The notes: a model not told the origin generated them from the sequence alone. Shown: positions 35,500-45,108, counted from the stretch's first letter. The stretch is 64,000 nucleotides of DNA from CAZRGZ01 sp964599775 (GCA_964599775.1 CAZRGZ010000005.1:9501-73500), one strand, 5' to 3'. A program made the numbers and translations.

Positions 35500-36666
35500 A
35501 TGGATTTTTTAGGAACAGTTGATATTGTGCTTTCAGTGTTGCTTGGCCTGTTTTTACTGGTTATTCTAGTGGTGGTGCACGAACTTGGCCATGCGATAGC
35601 TGCGCGTCGTAATGGTGTGGTGGTAGAGGAATTTGGCATTGGCTTTCCACCAAAAGCCTGGGGTAAGAAGCTGAAAAATGGCGTACTCTTCACCTTGAAC
35701 TGGCTGCCTTTGGGCGGTTTTGTAAAGCTGCAGGGTGAAAACGACTCCGCCAATAAAAAAGGCGACTACGGTGCGGCCAGCTTGTGGGCAAAGGCAAAAA
35801 TCTTATTGGCTGGGGTGTTTATTAACTGGCTAACCGCCGCAGTGATCTTCACTGTATTGGCGGTGGTTGGTCTGCCGCAAATTATTGAGAATCAGTTCAG
35901 CGTTCCAGCAGATACTACAGAGGTACGCAAGCCTGTAACGGTAGCCCTAGTCAGTAAAGATTCGCCAGCTGAAGGCGCCGGTTTGCAGGCAGGTGACCAA
36001 ATTGTCAGTTTCGATGATCAGCCGGTGACTTCACCAGAAATGTTGACGCATCTGACAGAAACTCATAAAGGTGAAGCGGTTCACATAACGTATAGTCGTG
36101 ATGGGCACGAAACCGAGGCAGAGGTAAAATTACGCAATGAGGTTTCCCCTGGCCAGGGTTACCTTGGCGTCGGGCCAACCCAAGAAGTATTAACGCGCTC
36201 GACTTGGTCGGCGCCAATTGTTGGGGTGGGGGTGACGGCACAGTTCACATGGGTCACCCTACAAGGGCTGGGAAGCCTTGTGGCAGATGTGGTGATGGGC
36301 CTGATTTCGCAATTTAGCTTCGATAGTAATGTGCGCCAAGAGGGTGGCGAGCGGATTAGCGCGGCAGGCGATCAAGTAGCTGGCCCCGTCGGAATACTGG
36401 GGGTTATCTTCCCAGCTGCGCGAGAAGCAGGCGTAACAACGGTGCTTATGCTAACGGCGATTATTTCATTGACTCTTGCAGTAATGAATGCTTTGCCGAT
36501 CCCTGCGCTAGATGGCGGTCGACTATTTGTGACACTACTGTTTCGGGCGTTAAAGAAGCCCCTCACGAAAGAACGCGAAGAGAAGATCCATGGTACAGGT
36601 TTTATGATTCTGATACTGCTGGTGGTTATTATTACAATTTTAGATGTGGGGCGGTTGTTTGAATAA
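35500..36666 (+). CDS. rseP: Site-2 protease RseP/YluC
   Basis: Intramembrane zinc metalloprotease that cleaves anti-sigma factors and leftover signal peptides. 388 residues. HExxH in VVVHELGHAIAARRNG near residue 25, a single PDZ domain (KDSPAEGAGLQAGDQIVSF), and the LDG-type motif PIPALDGGRLF in the penultimate membrane segment. It starts directly after the uppS stop. The end overlaps the CPBP gene by 23 bases. Confidence 0.95.
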   Translation: MDFLGTVDIVLSVLLGLFLLVILVVVHELGHAIAARRNGVVVEEFGIGFPPKAWGKKLKNGVLFTLNWLPLGGFVKLQGENDSANKKGDYGAASLWAKAKILLAGVFINWLTAAVIFTVLAVVGLPQIIENQFSVPADTTEVRKPVTVALVSKDSPAEGAGLQAGDQIVSFDDQPVTSPEMLTHLTETHKGEAVHITYSRDGHETEAEVKLRNEVSPGQGYLGVGPTQEVLTRSTWSAPIVGVGVTAQFTWVTLQGLGSLVADVVMGLISQFSFDSNVRQEGGERISAAGDQVAGPVGILGVIFPAAREAGVTTVLMLTAIISLTLAVMNALPIPALDGGRLFVTLLFRALKKPLTKEREEKIHGTGFMILILLVVIITILDVGRLFE

Positions 36667-37411
36667 AAGAGTCAAAAAACCACAATTGCTGGGGCGGCTG
36701 GTACATATGCGAGGTTTACGTGCGCTGGTAGTGATTCTTTGGGTGCTGGCCGGGTTTATGCTCGCGCAAATAGTGGGAGTAAGTGTTTTCCAGCTTGTCG
36801 CGCCACTCTTTACGAACGGTATGTCACCGAATGCAGTGGTACTGACCACTATTCTTAGTGCGCTTGTGTATCTTTTCGCGCTGGTATTAGTGGTGGGGGT
36901 AATGTGGTGGTTGCGGGGTTGGACAGTTAGGCAGCTTCGTGATCGCCTAGGTCTCAAACGTTCTATACAGTGGAAAGACCTGGGTACGGCTATTATAGGC
37001 TATGTTCCATATATTCTTGTTTCGATCGCCATAACAGTCATGGTAACACTTTTTGTACCCGGTTTTGATGTTGCCGAGCAGCAAGAGCTTGGCTTTGACA
37101 GTCTACAAGGGAGCCTTGAATTTGTTTTAGCGTTTATTGCACTTGTCGTATTGGCGCCTATTGCTGAGGAGTTATTGTTTAGGGGTTATTTATTTGGCAC
37201 TTTACGCCGCATGATAGCCTTTTGGCCGAGTACAATAATTGTAAGCGCCCTATTTGGGCTGGTGCATGGCCAGTGGAATGTGGCACTGGATACGTTCGCT
37301 CTCAGTATCATTCTTTGTTTTATGCGCGAACATACGAAATCGGTATGGGCGCCTATTTTACTACATATGTTGAAAAATGGGCTTGCATTTAGCTTACTGT
37401 TTGTGGTTTAA
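36644..37411 (+). CDS. CPBP family intramembrane metalloprotease
   Basis: 255 residues with about seven membrane segments. The CPBP/Abi motif EELLFRGYLFGTLRR (EExxxR) is near residue 182, followed by the His-bearing VSALFGLVHGQWN and the third motif ILLHMLKNG. The family includes Rce1-type proteases and bacteriocin-immunity proteins; substrate unknown. The ATG at 36644 lies inside rseP; starts at 36659 (TTG) or the in-frame Met near residue 22 are possible. Confidence 0.85.
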   Translation: MWGGCLNKRVKKPQLLGRLVHMRGLRALVVILWVLAGFMLAQIVGVSVFQLVAPLFTNGMSPNAVVLTTILSALVYLFALVLVVGVMWWLRGWTVRQLRDRLGLKRSIQWKDLGTAIIGYVPYILVSIAITVMVTLFVPGFDVAEQQELGFDSLQGSLEFVLAFIALVVLAPIAEELLFRGYLFGTLRRMIAFWPSTIIVSALFGLVHGQWNVALDTFALSIILCFMREHTKSVWAPILLHMLKNGLAFSLLFVV

Positions 37412-37455
37412 TATCTGCAGTGCGAGCGGTAGGCCTCACGTAAGAGGGAGTGTGC

Positions 37456-37484
37456 TTGACAAGCAAAAAAGCGCTTGGTACACT
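37456..37484 (+). promoter_or_regulatory. greA promoter
   Basis: TTGACA (37456-37461), exactly 17 bases, TACACT (37479-37484). The leader is about 120 bases; nothing convincing was seen in it beyond a 12-codon open frame at 37510 without a ribosome binding site. Confidence 0.7.
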
Positions 37485-37611
37485 TGAAAAATCTGTAAAT
37501 TCCATCACAATGGGGGACATTACAGCACAGTATCTTATGACAAATTGACAGAAAGTGTATCAAGGGTGCCACAGGGCCCCGTTTTCAATATAGATAGCCA
37601 AGGAGAATAGT

Positions 37612-38067
37612 ATGAAAAAACAGTACCAGTTGACATTACAAGGAAAAATAGAGTTAGAAAAAGAGCTTGATGAGCTAAAGGCGCAACGTGGTGAGGTAGC
37701 GCAACGAATCGCCAGTGCACGTGATTTTGGCGATCTTCGCGAAAACGAAGAATACCACAGTGCCCGTGAAGAGCAGTCACGTATGGAAACGCGAATTGCT
37801 GAAATTGAAGATATCTTGCAAAATGCTAGCATGATTCAGGCGAAAGACACTACAACGGTAGGAGTTGGTAACACCGTTGAGCTTGAAACCGATGGCAAAA
37901 AAGTCAGCTACATCGTGGTAGGGCCAGTTGAAGCTGACCCGCTTGAAGGTAAGATTTCAAACGAGTCACCGATCGGGAAAGCCCTACTTGGCAAAAAAGT
38001 AGGCGACAGCGTGACCATCGAGACGCCAAAAGCTAAGGTGGAGTACAAAATCGTCAAGATTAGCTAG
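37612..38067 (+). CDS. greA: Transcription elongation factor GreA
   Basis: Rescues backtracked RNA polymerase by stimulating transcript cleavage. 151 residues: N-terminal coiled coil with the acidic tip GDLRENEEYHSAREEQ, then a C-terminal FKBP-like domain with PIGKALLGKKVGD. AAGGAG precedes the ATG. Own promoter and own terminator, so monocistronic. Confidence 0.95.
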   Translation: MKKQYQLTLQGKIELEKELDELKAQRGEVAQRIASARDFGDLRENEEYHSAREEQSRMETRIAEIEDILQNASMIQAKDTTTVGVGNTVELETDGKKVSYIVVGPVEADPLEGKISNESPIGKALLGKKVGDSVTIETPKAKVEYKIVKIS

Positions 38068-38089
38068 TAGGAGTGATGAAACTTATTGG

Positions 38090-38128
38090 GAGCGTCACTC
38101 TGTGGCGCTCTCTGTTATTTTCTTTATT
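38090..38128 (+). terminator. Terminator after greA
   Basis: GAGCGTCAC (38090-38098), loop TCT, GTGGCGCTC (38102-38110) with one G-T pair, then a T-rich tail. Confidence 0.85.
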
Positions 38129-38166
38129 TTTTGTTATAGTAGAGGGAAGTGAAAGGATAATTTGTA

Positions 38167-39693
38167 ATGGCAACATTAAAGGAACTTCGCGATGAACGCT
38201 TGCGCAAGCTGGAAGAACTTCGCGAGCTTGGTATCAATGCCTATCCAGCAGTAGCGAATCGTTCGCATATGGCGGGTGACATCACCACTCAATTCGATAA
38301 ATTGGAAGGCCAGACTGCGACAGTAGCTGGTCGTATTACGGGCATTCGTAAATTTGGTAAATTGGCATTCATAGTTGTGAAGGACTTTAGTGGCAAAATT
38401 CAATTGTTCTTGCGAGAAGGTAGCGTTGCGGAGCTTGATGCCTCAAAAGAGCAGTTGGGTATGGAGCAACTTAACTTGCTGGATAGTGGTGACTTTATTG
38501 AGGCTACGGGAAAAATTATTAAAACCAAAACTGGCGAGATTTCAATTGATGTGAAAACATTGCGGCTATTGTCTAAAAGCTTGCGTCCAATGCCGATTGC
38601 CCACGATGGTTTTACTAACAAAGAAGAGCGTTTGCGCCGCCGTTACATCGATATGAATGTCAATCAGGATGTACGCGACCGTTTTGTGCGCCGCAGTAAG
38701 TTTTGGCAAGCAACACGTGACTTTCTGAATGGGCATGGCTTTATTGAAATTAACATACCTGTGCTTGAACACACCACCGGGGGAGCGGATGCCACCCCAT
38801 TTGTAACTCATATGGATGCTCTTGATCAAGATTTTTATTTACGTATTAGTCATGAATTACCGCTTAAACGGCTCCTCGGTGCTGGCTACGAAAAGGTTTA
38901 TGACATAGGGCCTCGCTTTCGCAATGAAAATTATAGCGACGAGCACTTGCCCGAGCACATCGCTATGGAATGGTATTGGGCGTATGCTGACTGGCGCCAA
39001 GGTATGCAGTTGACGCAAGAAATGCTACGTTACACTGTTGATAAAACTTGGGGAACGCGGCAGTTCACACTAGCAAATGGCATGAGTGTTGATTTTGGTG
39101 AAGATGGGACCGACTGGCCGACGGTAAGTTTTGTTGAGATTATTAAAGACCGTTATGGTATAGATGTATTCGACACGACTTTAGAGGAAGTGCAAGTGAA
39201 AATCAAGGAAAACAACATTGAAGTTGAAAAAGGTGATAACATAGGTCGTTGTATTGATAAGCTCTGGAAGAAAATTCGTGTTGAGATTGCCGGACCAGCG
39301 TTTTTGATCGATATTCCCACATTTTTGCAGCCACTCGCAAAGCTTCAACAAGGTGATCCCCGGCTCACCGAACAGTTTAACCTGCTATTGGGTGGTACGG
39401 AGGCAAACAAGGCTTATAGTGAGCTGAATGACCCACTAGATCAGCTTGGGCGTTTTGTCGAGCAGCAGGCACTGCGTGATGCAGGAGACGATGAAGCTAT
39501 GATGCTGGATATCGATTTTGTAGAGATGCTTGAATACGGTATGCCTCCAGCTTGCGGCTATGGGCATTCAGAGCGACTATTCTGGATTCTAGAAGGGGTA
39601 AGTGCGCGTGAAGGTGTTCCTTTCCCGCAGCTTCGGAGTGAGATTGACGAAACCACTCGCTCTATTTATCCAGGCATCAAGCTCTCGTCGTAA
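38167..39693 (+). CDS. lysS: Lysyl-tRNA synthetase, class II
   Basis: 508 residues: OB-fold anticodon domain at the start (TVAGRITGIRKFGKLAF), then the class II core with motif 1 near RSKFWQATRDFLNGHGFIEI, motif 2 FRNENYSDEHLPEH and motif 3 ACGYGHSERLFWILEG. Motif 3 differs from the common GLGIGIDRL but keeps Gly and the Arg. TATAGT lies about 26 bases before the start. Neighbours give no link. Confidence 0.92.
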   Translation: MATLKELRDERLRKLEELRELGINAYPAVANRSHMAGDITTQFDKLEGQTATVAGRITGIRKFGKLAFIVVKDFSGKIQLFLREGSVAELDASKEQLGMEQLNLLDSGDFIEATGKIIKTKTGEISIDVKTLRLLSKSLRPMPIAHDGFTNKEERLRRRYIDMNVNQDVRDRFVRRSKFWQATRDFLNGHGFIEINIPVLEHTTGGADATPFVTHMDALDQDFYLRISHELPLKRLLGAGYEKVYDIGPRFRNENYSDEHLPEHIAMEWYWAYADWRQGMQLTQEMLRYTVDKTWGTRQFTLANGMSVDFGEDGTDWPTVSFVEIIKDRYGIDVFDTTLEEVQVKIKENNIEVEKGDNIGRCIDKLWKKIRVEIAGPAFLIDIPTFLQPLAKLQQGDPRLTEQFNLLLGGTEANKAYSELNDPLDQLGRFVEQQALRDAGDDEAMMLDIDFVEMLEYGMPPACGYGHSERLFWILEGVSAREGVPFPQLRSEIDETTRSIYPGIKLSS

Positions 39694-39742
39694 ATATTCG
39701 ACTTTTGTATTTTATGCTACAATAAGTAGTGGAGGTGAGCAA

Positions 39743-40762
39743 ATGATTTCATTCGTATGGAGCTCTCAACATCCTTTCCATGCAGGAACGGGTGGCTCTG
39801 AAAACTATACTATTGGTCATGTGCGTGAGCTACAGCGGCGAGGAATAGCGTGTCGAATATTGTCGCTTGGCTTTGGCGTCGAGGAGAGCCGTAAGAGGTT
39901 CCCGGACATACAATTTGACCATGTCGCATCGACAAAAGAAATTGAGGCGCTAGATGATACAGTGGTGTTTGTAACCTATCCACTGAACATACAAACCAAA
40001 AACCCATCAAACGTGATAATGCATTGCCCGTTATCAGAATGTAGCGATGAGGCGCCATTTGAGCGCGCAGGTGGCGATAATAAAACGATTATGGCACCCA
40101 GTCGGTATTCTGCTAATTTATGGGCAGAATTTTTTAAACGTAAAGCAGATGAGGTAACTGCTGTGTACCCATTTGCCGATAAAGCTTTTGGTGCGGTTAA
40201 ACGTGCAGCAAGGCGCGGCAAAAAAGTTCGTGTACTTTTTGCTAGCCGGTTAACGCCAGATAAAGGCATTTATACTTTTTTGACTGCGCTACATTTTAGC
40301 AAACTGAGCCCGAAACGTTTTAGTTTTACGGCCACTACTGCTGGCACACATGCCGAAGCAGGGCGAATACTCAAAAAAATGTTGGACGTACACCCTTATG
40401 TCAATATTATCCCAGCGGCAAAAAACGCTGTCGAGATGGCAAAAATTTTTGCTCGGTTCGATGTAGTGGTAATGCCGTCCACGAAGCTGTTTTGGCATGA
40501 AGCTTTTGGTATGATCTCGGTTGAGGCGCAGCATGCCGGCTGCCGTGTGGTTGCTTCAGACTCTGGGGGGCTGCCAGAGACAGACTGTGGTGGTTTAACT
40601 ATAGTAGAAGCGGATAATCCACTTGCGTTGGCCGATGGTATTGTTGAAGCAGCCGAAAAGGCGCCGATGACAGAAGCGGAGCGCGAAGCAGCAAAACAGC
40701 ATTTTACGGTGGAACAATCCGTTGACAGATTATTAGAGGTATTAAAGTTAAACAAGGCGTAA
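39743..40762 (+). CDS. Glycosyltransferase, GT-B fold (family 4-like)
   Basis: About 339 residues from the ATG at 39743, which is preceded by TACAAT and the Shine-Dalgarno GGAGGTGAGCAA; an open frame extends upstream inside lysS but is not conserved-looking. Donor-side signature: SRLTPDKGIYTFLTAL and, near the C terminus, HEAFGMISVEAQHAGCRVVASDSGGLPE, the E-x7-E type of GT4. The N-terminal TGGSENYTIGHVRELQRRG is the acceptor-side Gly-rich loop. Sugar and acceptor unknown. Next to a GH13 enzyme after 6 bases, suggesting glucan or trehalose-like metabolism. Confidence 0.88.
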   Translation: MISFVWSSQHPFHAGTGGSENYTIGHVRELQRRGIACRILSLGFGVEESRKRFPDIQFDHVASTKEIEALDDTVVFVTYPLNIQTKNPSNVIMHCPLSECSDEAPFERAGGDNKTIMAPSRYSANLWAEFFKRKADEVTAVYPFADKAFGAVKRAARRGKKVRVLFASRLTPDKGIYTFLTALHFSKLSPKRFSFTATTAGTHAEAGRILKKMLDVHPYVNIIPAAKNAVEMAKIFARFDVVVMPSTKLFWHEAFGMISVEAQHAGCRVVASDSGGLPETDCGGLTIVEADNPLALADGIVEAAEKAPMTEAEREAAKQHFTVEQSVDRLLEVLKLNKA

Positions 40763-40768
40763 TAAGAA

Positions 40769-42382
40769 GTGGCGCATAAATCAGAATGGGCAAAATATTC
40801 GGCATTATACCAAATATATCCGCTAAGCTTTAAAGACAGTAATGATGATGGAGTCGGTGACTTAAGGGGGATTGTCGAGAAGCTTGACTACTTGAAAGGT
40901 GAGGTGGACTCTTTGGGAGTGGATGCCATCTGGATTTCACCATTTTTCAAATCACCCATGGCGGACTTTGGCTATGATGTTAGTGATTATTACTCGATTG
41001 ACCCTGTGTTCGGCACAATGGGGGATTTTCATAAACTTATAAAAAAAGCGAACAAACTTGGTATTCGGGTAATGCTTGATTTTGTACTAAATCATACCTC
41101 TGATAGGCATCCTTGGTTTGAGGAGTCACGTATCTCACGTGATAGCCCCAAACGTGATTGGTACATCTGGCGCGACCCAAAAGCGGATGGTTCGCCGCCG
41201 AACAACTGGTTGAGTGCGTTTGACGGTTCAGCTTGGGAATACGATGCTTCTAGTGAACAGTATTATTTGCACTCATTTTTGAAAGAACAGCCCGACCTTA
41301 ACTGGGCGAATCCTGAAGTACGCGAAGCAATGAAAGAAGTAATGCGTTTTTGGTTTGAAAAAGGTGTGAGTGGCTTTCGAATCGATGCCGTCAACTGGAT
41401 TGCGAAAGACCGGCAATTCCGCGATGATCCACCCAACCCCAGGTACGATCCAAATACCGAAGCCCCATATGAGTCGCTACAGCACATTTACAGCCGCCGC
41501 AGGCCAAGAGTTTTTACCTACTTGAAAGAAATAGCCGCTGTAGCCAAAGAATATGACCGCTCGCTGCTTATCACTGAAGCTTATCCAGAGCGCGACAAAA
41601 AACCGCACAATTATAGCGACTATATTGATTTTTATCGGCAAGTTGATGCAAGCGTACTGGTGCCATTCAACTTCGAGCCAATTCGTTTACCTTGGCATGC
41701 CAATACTTTTAAGAAAACTTTCGACGCATACCAAGCGCAAATACGCGACCACGAAATGCCTATTTACGCCTTTTCAAACCACGATTCCGCCCGTATTGTG
41801 GCACGTTTCGGGCCAAAAGCGGCGCGGGCTGTGGCAGTATTGCAATTTATGCTGCCAGGATTGCCACTGATGTACTATGGGGACGAGCTTGGCCTCGATA
41901 ATGTGCCAATTCCCCCTAAACAGCATCGTGATCCGCTGGCATGGGTGGTGGGCGACAAGTACCACCGCGAAAGCCGTGACCCGGAACGTACGCCTATGCC
42001 CTGGACATCGGCGGCCCAAGCAGGCTTTTCGCTAGCCAAAACGTGGTTGCCAGTTGGCCAGAAGAATCGGCGCCGAAATGTGGCCGAGCAGCAGCGTGAC
42101 CCACATTCGATGCTGCGACTATATCGCCAATTGCTCGTGCTACGCCGCGACTCTAAAACGCTCCAAGAAGGAAAGTACGTAGCGGTAGACGCCACCAATG
42201 ACGAAGTATATGCTTTCATACGTGAGCACGAAGGTGAGCGTATTGGAGTAGCGATTAACTTTTCCAAAAAACGCCGCTACGAACTGCCATTTATGGGCGA
42301 AACCGTCCTCTCGACACACCAATTATCCAAACCTTCGCCCAAGCTACTCCCTTGCGAGGCACGAATCATCAAACTACCTTGA
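40769..42382 (+). CDS. Glycoside hydrolase family 13 (alpha-glucosidase-like)
   Basis: 537 residues with a GTG start. GH13 motifs: FKDSNDDGVGDLRGI, LDFVLNHTSDRHPWF (region I), GFRIDAVNW with the Asp nucleophile, LITEAYPE with the acid/base Glu, and FSNHDSAR with the transition-state Asp. The layout matches oligo-1,6-glucosidase/alpha-glucosidase or trehalose-type enzymes; the exact specificity is open. No signal peptide, so cytoplasmic. Likely acts with the adjacent glycosyltransferase. Confidence 0.9.
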   Translation: MAHKSEWAKYSALYQIYPLSFKDSNDDGVGDLRGIVEKLDYLKGEVDSLGVDAIWISPFFKSPMADFGYDVSDYYSIDPVFGTMGDFHKLIKKANKLGIRVMLDFVLNHTSDRHPWFEESRISRDSPKRDWYIWRDPKADGSPPNNWLSAFDGSAWEYDASSEQYYLHSFLKEQPDLNWANPEVREAMKEVMRFWFEKGVSGFRIDAVNWIAKDRQFRDDPPNPRYDPNTEAPYESLQHIYSRRRPRVFTYLKEIAAVAKEYDRSLLITEAYPERDKKPHNYSDYIDFYRQVDASVLVPFNFEPIRLPWHANTFKKTFDAYQAQIRDHEMPIYAFSNHDSARIVARFGPKAARAVAVLQFMLPGLPLMYYGDELGLDNVPIPPKQHRDPLAWVVGDKYHRESRDPERTPMPWTSAAQAGFSLAKTWLPVGQKNRRRNVAEQQRDPHSMLRLYRQLLVLRRDSKTLQEGKYVAVDATNDEVYAFIREHEGERIGVAINFSKKRRYELPFMGETVLSTHQLSKPSPKLLPCEARIIKLP

Positions 42383-42408
42383 CGTCACGACCCATTGTAG
42401 GGCATAAT
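42379..42408 (+). promoter_or_regulatory. Promoter of the 42419 Nudix gene
   Basis: TTGACG (42379-42384), 18-base spacer, CATAAT (42403-42408). The ATG at 42407 is inside the -10 box, which argues for the start at 42419. Confidence 0.6.
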
Positions 42409-42418
42409 GCAGAAAGTT

Positions 42419-42856
42419 ATGAATAAGTACGAAACAGTGGCAATGGGGGTTGTTTATCGGCGCCAAGCTGAGGGGCTTGAGTTCCTCATCCTGCGCCGAG
42501 TCCCGAACGATGGCGGTTTTTGGCAGCCAATTACCGGTGCGATTGAAGTACAAGAAACAGCCCGTGAAGCCATGCTTCGCGAGGTGGCTGAAGAGACGGG
42601 CCTACGAGAGCACATACATGTGAGTGAGGTAGAAGTACATCGCCAAGAATGGGGTGATGAAATTATAGCTGGCGAGGATGTAGTTTTTGCTGTAGAAGTC
42701 GCGCCAGAAAGTCCCGTTGCTTTAAACGAAAATGAGCACGATGCACATGAATGGCTGCCGCTTGAACAGGCAGTTGCCCGGGTGAAATATGACGGCAATA
42801 AGATCTCGCTACAAAAAGTGCACGATTACGCGCTAGGTCGGGGAGCGCAAGGGTAA
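42419..42856 (+). CDS. Nudix hydrolase (dATP pyrophosphohydrolase-like)
   Basis: 145 residues. Intact Nudix box GAIEVQETAREAMLREVAEETGL with REVAEETG. The N-terminal VAMGVVYRR and FLILRRVPN resemble NudB/dihydroneopterin triphosphate or dATP pyrophosphatases. An alternative ATG at 42407 adds four residues but overlaps the -10 box. radC follows after 3 bases. Confidence 0.85.
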   Translation: MNKYETVAMGVVYRRQAEGLEFLILRRVPNDGGFWQPITGAIEVQETAREAMLREVAEETGLREHIHVSEVEVHRQEWGDEIIAGEDVVFAVEVAPESPVALNENEHDAHEWLPLEQAVARVKYDGNKISLQKVHDYALGRGAQG

Positions 42857-42859
42857 TTT

Positions 42860-43549
42860 ATGAAAAAAATAGCGGCACTCAATAAACACGATCGGCCTCG
42901 TGAAAAATTGCAAGCAAAAGGGGCACGGGCATTATCGGATTTTGAGCTTTTGCAAGCTTTAATTGGGAGTGGCAACAAGCAGGCCGATGTTTCCACAATC
43001 GCTCGGTCGGCCCAAAAACTACTCGAAAAATATGGCACCGATATAAGTTACGACCAACTATCGGCAGTGACGGGTCTAGGCGCCGCCAAAGTAACCGAGC
43101 TTTTAGCTGCCTTTGAGCTATCGCGCCGCCATTTGATTAAAGATGAACAACCGATTATAGATTCGCCCGAAAAGGCAATCGAACAGGTGAAAGAGATCAT
43201 CCCCAAAAAGCAAGAACATTTTATGTGCCTTACCTTGGATGGCGCTGCACGGGTCATAGCCAAACGACTGATCAGTATTGGCACCATAGAAAGCACCTTG
43301 GCCCACCCGCGTGAAGTCTTTGCCGATGCGATTGCCGACCGCGCGGCGAGTATTATTGTTCTTCACAATCACCCTGGCGGAACGCTCAAGCCAAGCAAAC
43401 AAGACCTAGAAATAACGTATCGGTTGAAGGAGACGGGCAAAATAATTGGGATTGAGCTCATCGATCATTTGATCATAACCAAAGATGACTACCTAAGTAT
43501 AGGGGTCAGCATAGAGCAAATCGAAGATTTAAAAAATGCCGCCCTGTAA
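42860..43549 (+). CDS. radC: RadC family JAB/MPN-domain protein
   Basis: 229 residues: N-terminal helix-hairpin-helix (RPREKLQAKGARALSDFELLQ-type segment, residues 12-35) and a C-terminal JAMM metalloprotease-like domain with VLHNHPGG and KPSKQD. The real role is not settled; the early DNA-repair assignment is doubted. The gene ends in a hairpin shared with hsp20 as terminator. Confidence 0.92.
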   Translation: MKKIAALNKHDRPREKLQAKGARALSDFELLQALIGSGNKQADVSTIARSAQKLLEKYGTDISYDQLSAVTGLGAAKVTELLAAFELSRRHLIKDEQPIIDSPEKAIEQVKEIIPKKQEHFMCLTLDGAARVIAKRLISIGTIESTLAHPREVFADAIADRAASIIVLHNHPGGTLKPSKQDLEITYRLKETGKIIGIELIDHLIITKDDYLSIGVSIEQIEDLKNAAL

Positions 43550-43566
43550 AATAGTGCGGCATTTAA
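43530..43566 (-). terminator. Terminator of hsp20, overlapping the radC end
   Basis: AAATGCCGC (43534-43542) pairs with GCGGCATTT (43556-43564). On the minus strand the stem is followed by TTTTTT, so it ends the hsp20 transcript; on the plus strand the T run is weak. Confidence 0.7.
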
Positions 43567-43583
43567 AATAGGGGAGAAGAAAC

Positions 43584-44084
43584 TTATTTCTTCTTAGAGT
43601 CCTTTTTCTCTGATTTCGTAGCCTTTTTAGTTGGTTCAGACTTTTTGCTTGTGCCCGAAGTTTTCTTAACGCTAATTTTCTTTGGCTTTGGCGTTTCTTT
43701 AATCGGTACGACTACCTTTAATACGCCATCTTCAAAGTGGGCTTCAACAGCTTCGGCGTCAGCACGTTCTGGCAAACGCACAGTACGGTAAAAGCTATTG
43801 CTACTTTCGCGTACGAAGTACTTTTTCTTCTCTTTGTCTTCTTCTTTCTCAGTTTTTTCAGCTTGAATCACTAATGTACCATCTTCGATATGAACATCGA
43901 TATCTTCCTCTGCAAAATTAGGCAGATGAGCTTCAACTATCAGCTCGCTGTCGTCTTTTTGCATATAGACATCTGTGGTTGGCATAGTCATGCCTTTGCT
44001 GCCAGCTGGCCAGTCGTCATTCATAAGTTGTTTTTGCAAAGCGTAAAGCTCGGCAAATGGGTCAAAACGTACCATTTTTGTCAT
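43584..44084 (-). CDS. Small heat shock protein Hsp20
   Basis: ATP-independent chaperone. 166 residues: alpha-crystallin domain with DVYMQKDDSELIVEAHLPNF-like region near 38-57, SFYRTVRLPERADAEAVEA and the consensus FEDGVLKVVVP. The last 30 residues are Lys/Ser/Thr-rich, longer than usual. Own promoter 60 bases upstream and a hairpin in the leader, GCACAC/GTGTGC (44117-44134), which could be an operator or thermosensor, but does not match CIRCE or HAIR. Confidence 0.93.
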   Translation of the reverse strand: MTKMVRFDPFAELYALQKQLMNDDWPAGSKGMTMPTTDVYMQKDDSELIVEAHLPNFAEEDIDVHIEDGTLVIQAEKTEKEEDKEKKKYFVRESSNSFYRTVRLPERADAEAVEAHFEDGVLKVVVPIKETPKPKKISVKKTSGTSKKSEPTKKATKSEKKDSKKK

Positions 44085-44144
44085 TTTGAAACCGCCTTTC
44101 CTTTTTATTTTTTATGGCACACAACCACGTGTGCTTACAATGCT

Positions 44145-44173
44145 ATGTTACTATATTATGGTGCTTATGTCAA
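44145..44173 (-). promoter_or_regulatory. hsp20 promoter
   Basis: Minus strand: TTGACA (44168-44173), 17-base spacer, TAACAT (44145-44150). Confidence 0.6.
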
Positions 44174-44190
44174 TATTTCCGAAATGAGTT

Positions 44191-45108
44191 TTATAGCGTT
44201 ATCCGTGCAAAATGGTATTTCATTAGCCCTTCGGCGCCGTGCATTTCAAAGGTTTGGGCGAGGTCGTGGGGTACGGCAACCATTTCAGGCACTGCTAAAC
44301 GGTGTACGGCATTGGCTGAAGTTTCGTACTGCTGTAAATACGCTTCCAGATGCGGGCGGTAGTACTCGTAATAGTTCGAGCCTACGCCACCACAGGCAAC
44401 TACTAAATCAGCGCCAGCGATGAGCGATGCCATCATAATCAGCTGGCCCACATAGTGGCCGACTTCTTTCCAGGCCTCGTGATCGGCCGGGAAATCGCGC
44501 GGGTTTATGCCATAGCGGCGTTCGAGAGCGGGCCCAGAAATAGTACGTTCGAATGTTTCACTTGCACTGTGCGGTAAAGGTACATGGCCAATTTCGAATA
44601 AACTTTCGCTGGGCCGGAATACGCGGGAATCTTTCACCCGCCGTACCACCGCGCCGCCTACGCCAGTACCAATAATAAACGAAGCAATGGTGTAGTGCTT
44701 CTCGCCATTGTTGCCATACACTTCAGCAGCGGCATAGGCAGCCAAGATACCATCGTTGACAGCCATAAGGGTGAAGCCTTTGGCAAAAACGTCGGCGATT
44801 TTTGGCTGAGCCTTCTCGAGCTCTTCTTCTAATGTGTACGACTGGTCGGCAAGCCCGGGCAGGTTAGAAAGCGGGCCAATAATGTACTTACCTTCGCGCA
44901 TAACCGCCGGGCCAGGTAGGCCGATGACCGCCCAGCGCGCACCTTGGCGGTGACCTTCTATAATTTGTTCAGCAATCCAGTGAAAGAACTCTTGCGCTTC
45001 ACGAGGCGTGGGCCGCGCATGAAACCCTTCAATTTTACCCTCATCACACAATGCAACACGTGCATTGGTGCCACCAATCCCCAAGCACATACCTTTGGCA
45101 ATTTTCAT
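44191..45108 (-). CDS. ROK-family sugar kinase-like protein
   Basis: About 305 residues from the ATG at 45108; upstream Met codons at 45117 and 45135 are possible. Phosphate-1 motif LGIGGTNARVALC at the N terminus, then AVIGLPGPAV, the Asp-bearing MAVNDGILAAYAA, IGTGVGGAVV and EIGHVPLP. This is the ROK/glucokinase fold, but the ROK zinc motif CxCGxxGC is absent. Probably phosphorylates glucose or a related sugar. Lies close to the GH13 and glycosyltransferase genes on the other strand. Confidence 0.85.
   Translation of the reverse strand: MKIAKGMCLGIGGTNARVALCDEGKIEGFHARPTPREAQEFFHWIAEQIIEGHRQGARWAVIGLPGPAVMREGKYIIGPLSNLPGLADQSYTLEEELEKAQPKIADVFAKGFTLMAVNDGILAAYAAAEVYGNNGEKHYTIASFIIGTGVGGAVVRRVKDSRVFRPSESLFEIGHVPLPHSASETFERTISGPALERRYGINPRDFPADHEAWKEVGHYVGQLIMMASLIAGADLVVACGGVGSNYYEYYRPHLEAYLQQYETSANAVHRLAVPEMVAVPHDLAQTFEMHGAEGLMKYHFARITL

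Noticed and set aside
37510..37548. 12-codon leader peptide before greA
   Set aside because: No ribosome binding site and no regulatory codon run.
44117..44134. GCACAC/GTGTGC upstream of hsp20 as a CIRCE or HAIR element
   Set aside because: The sequence and spacing match neither consensus. It is only noted as a hairpin.
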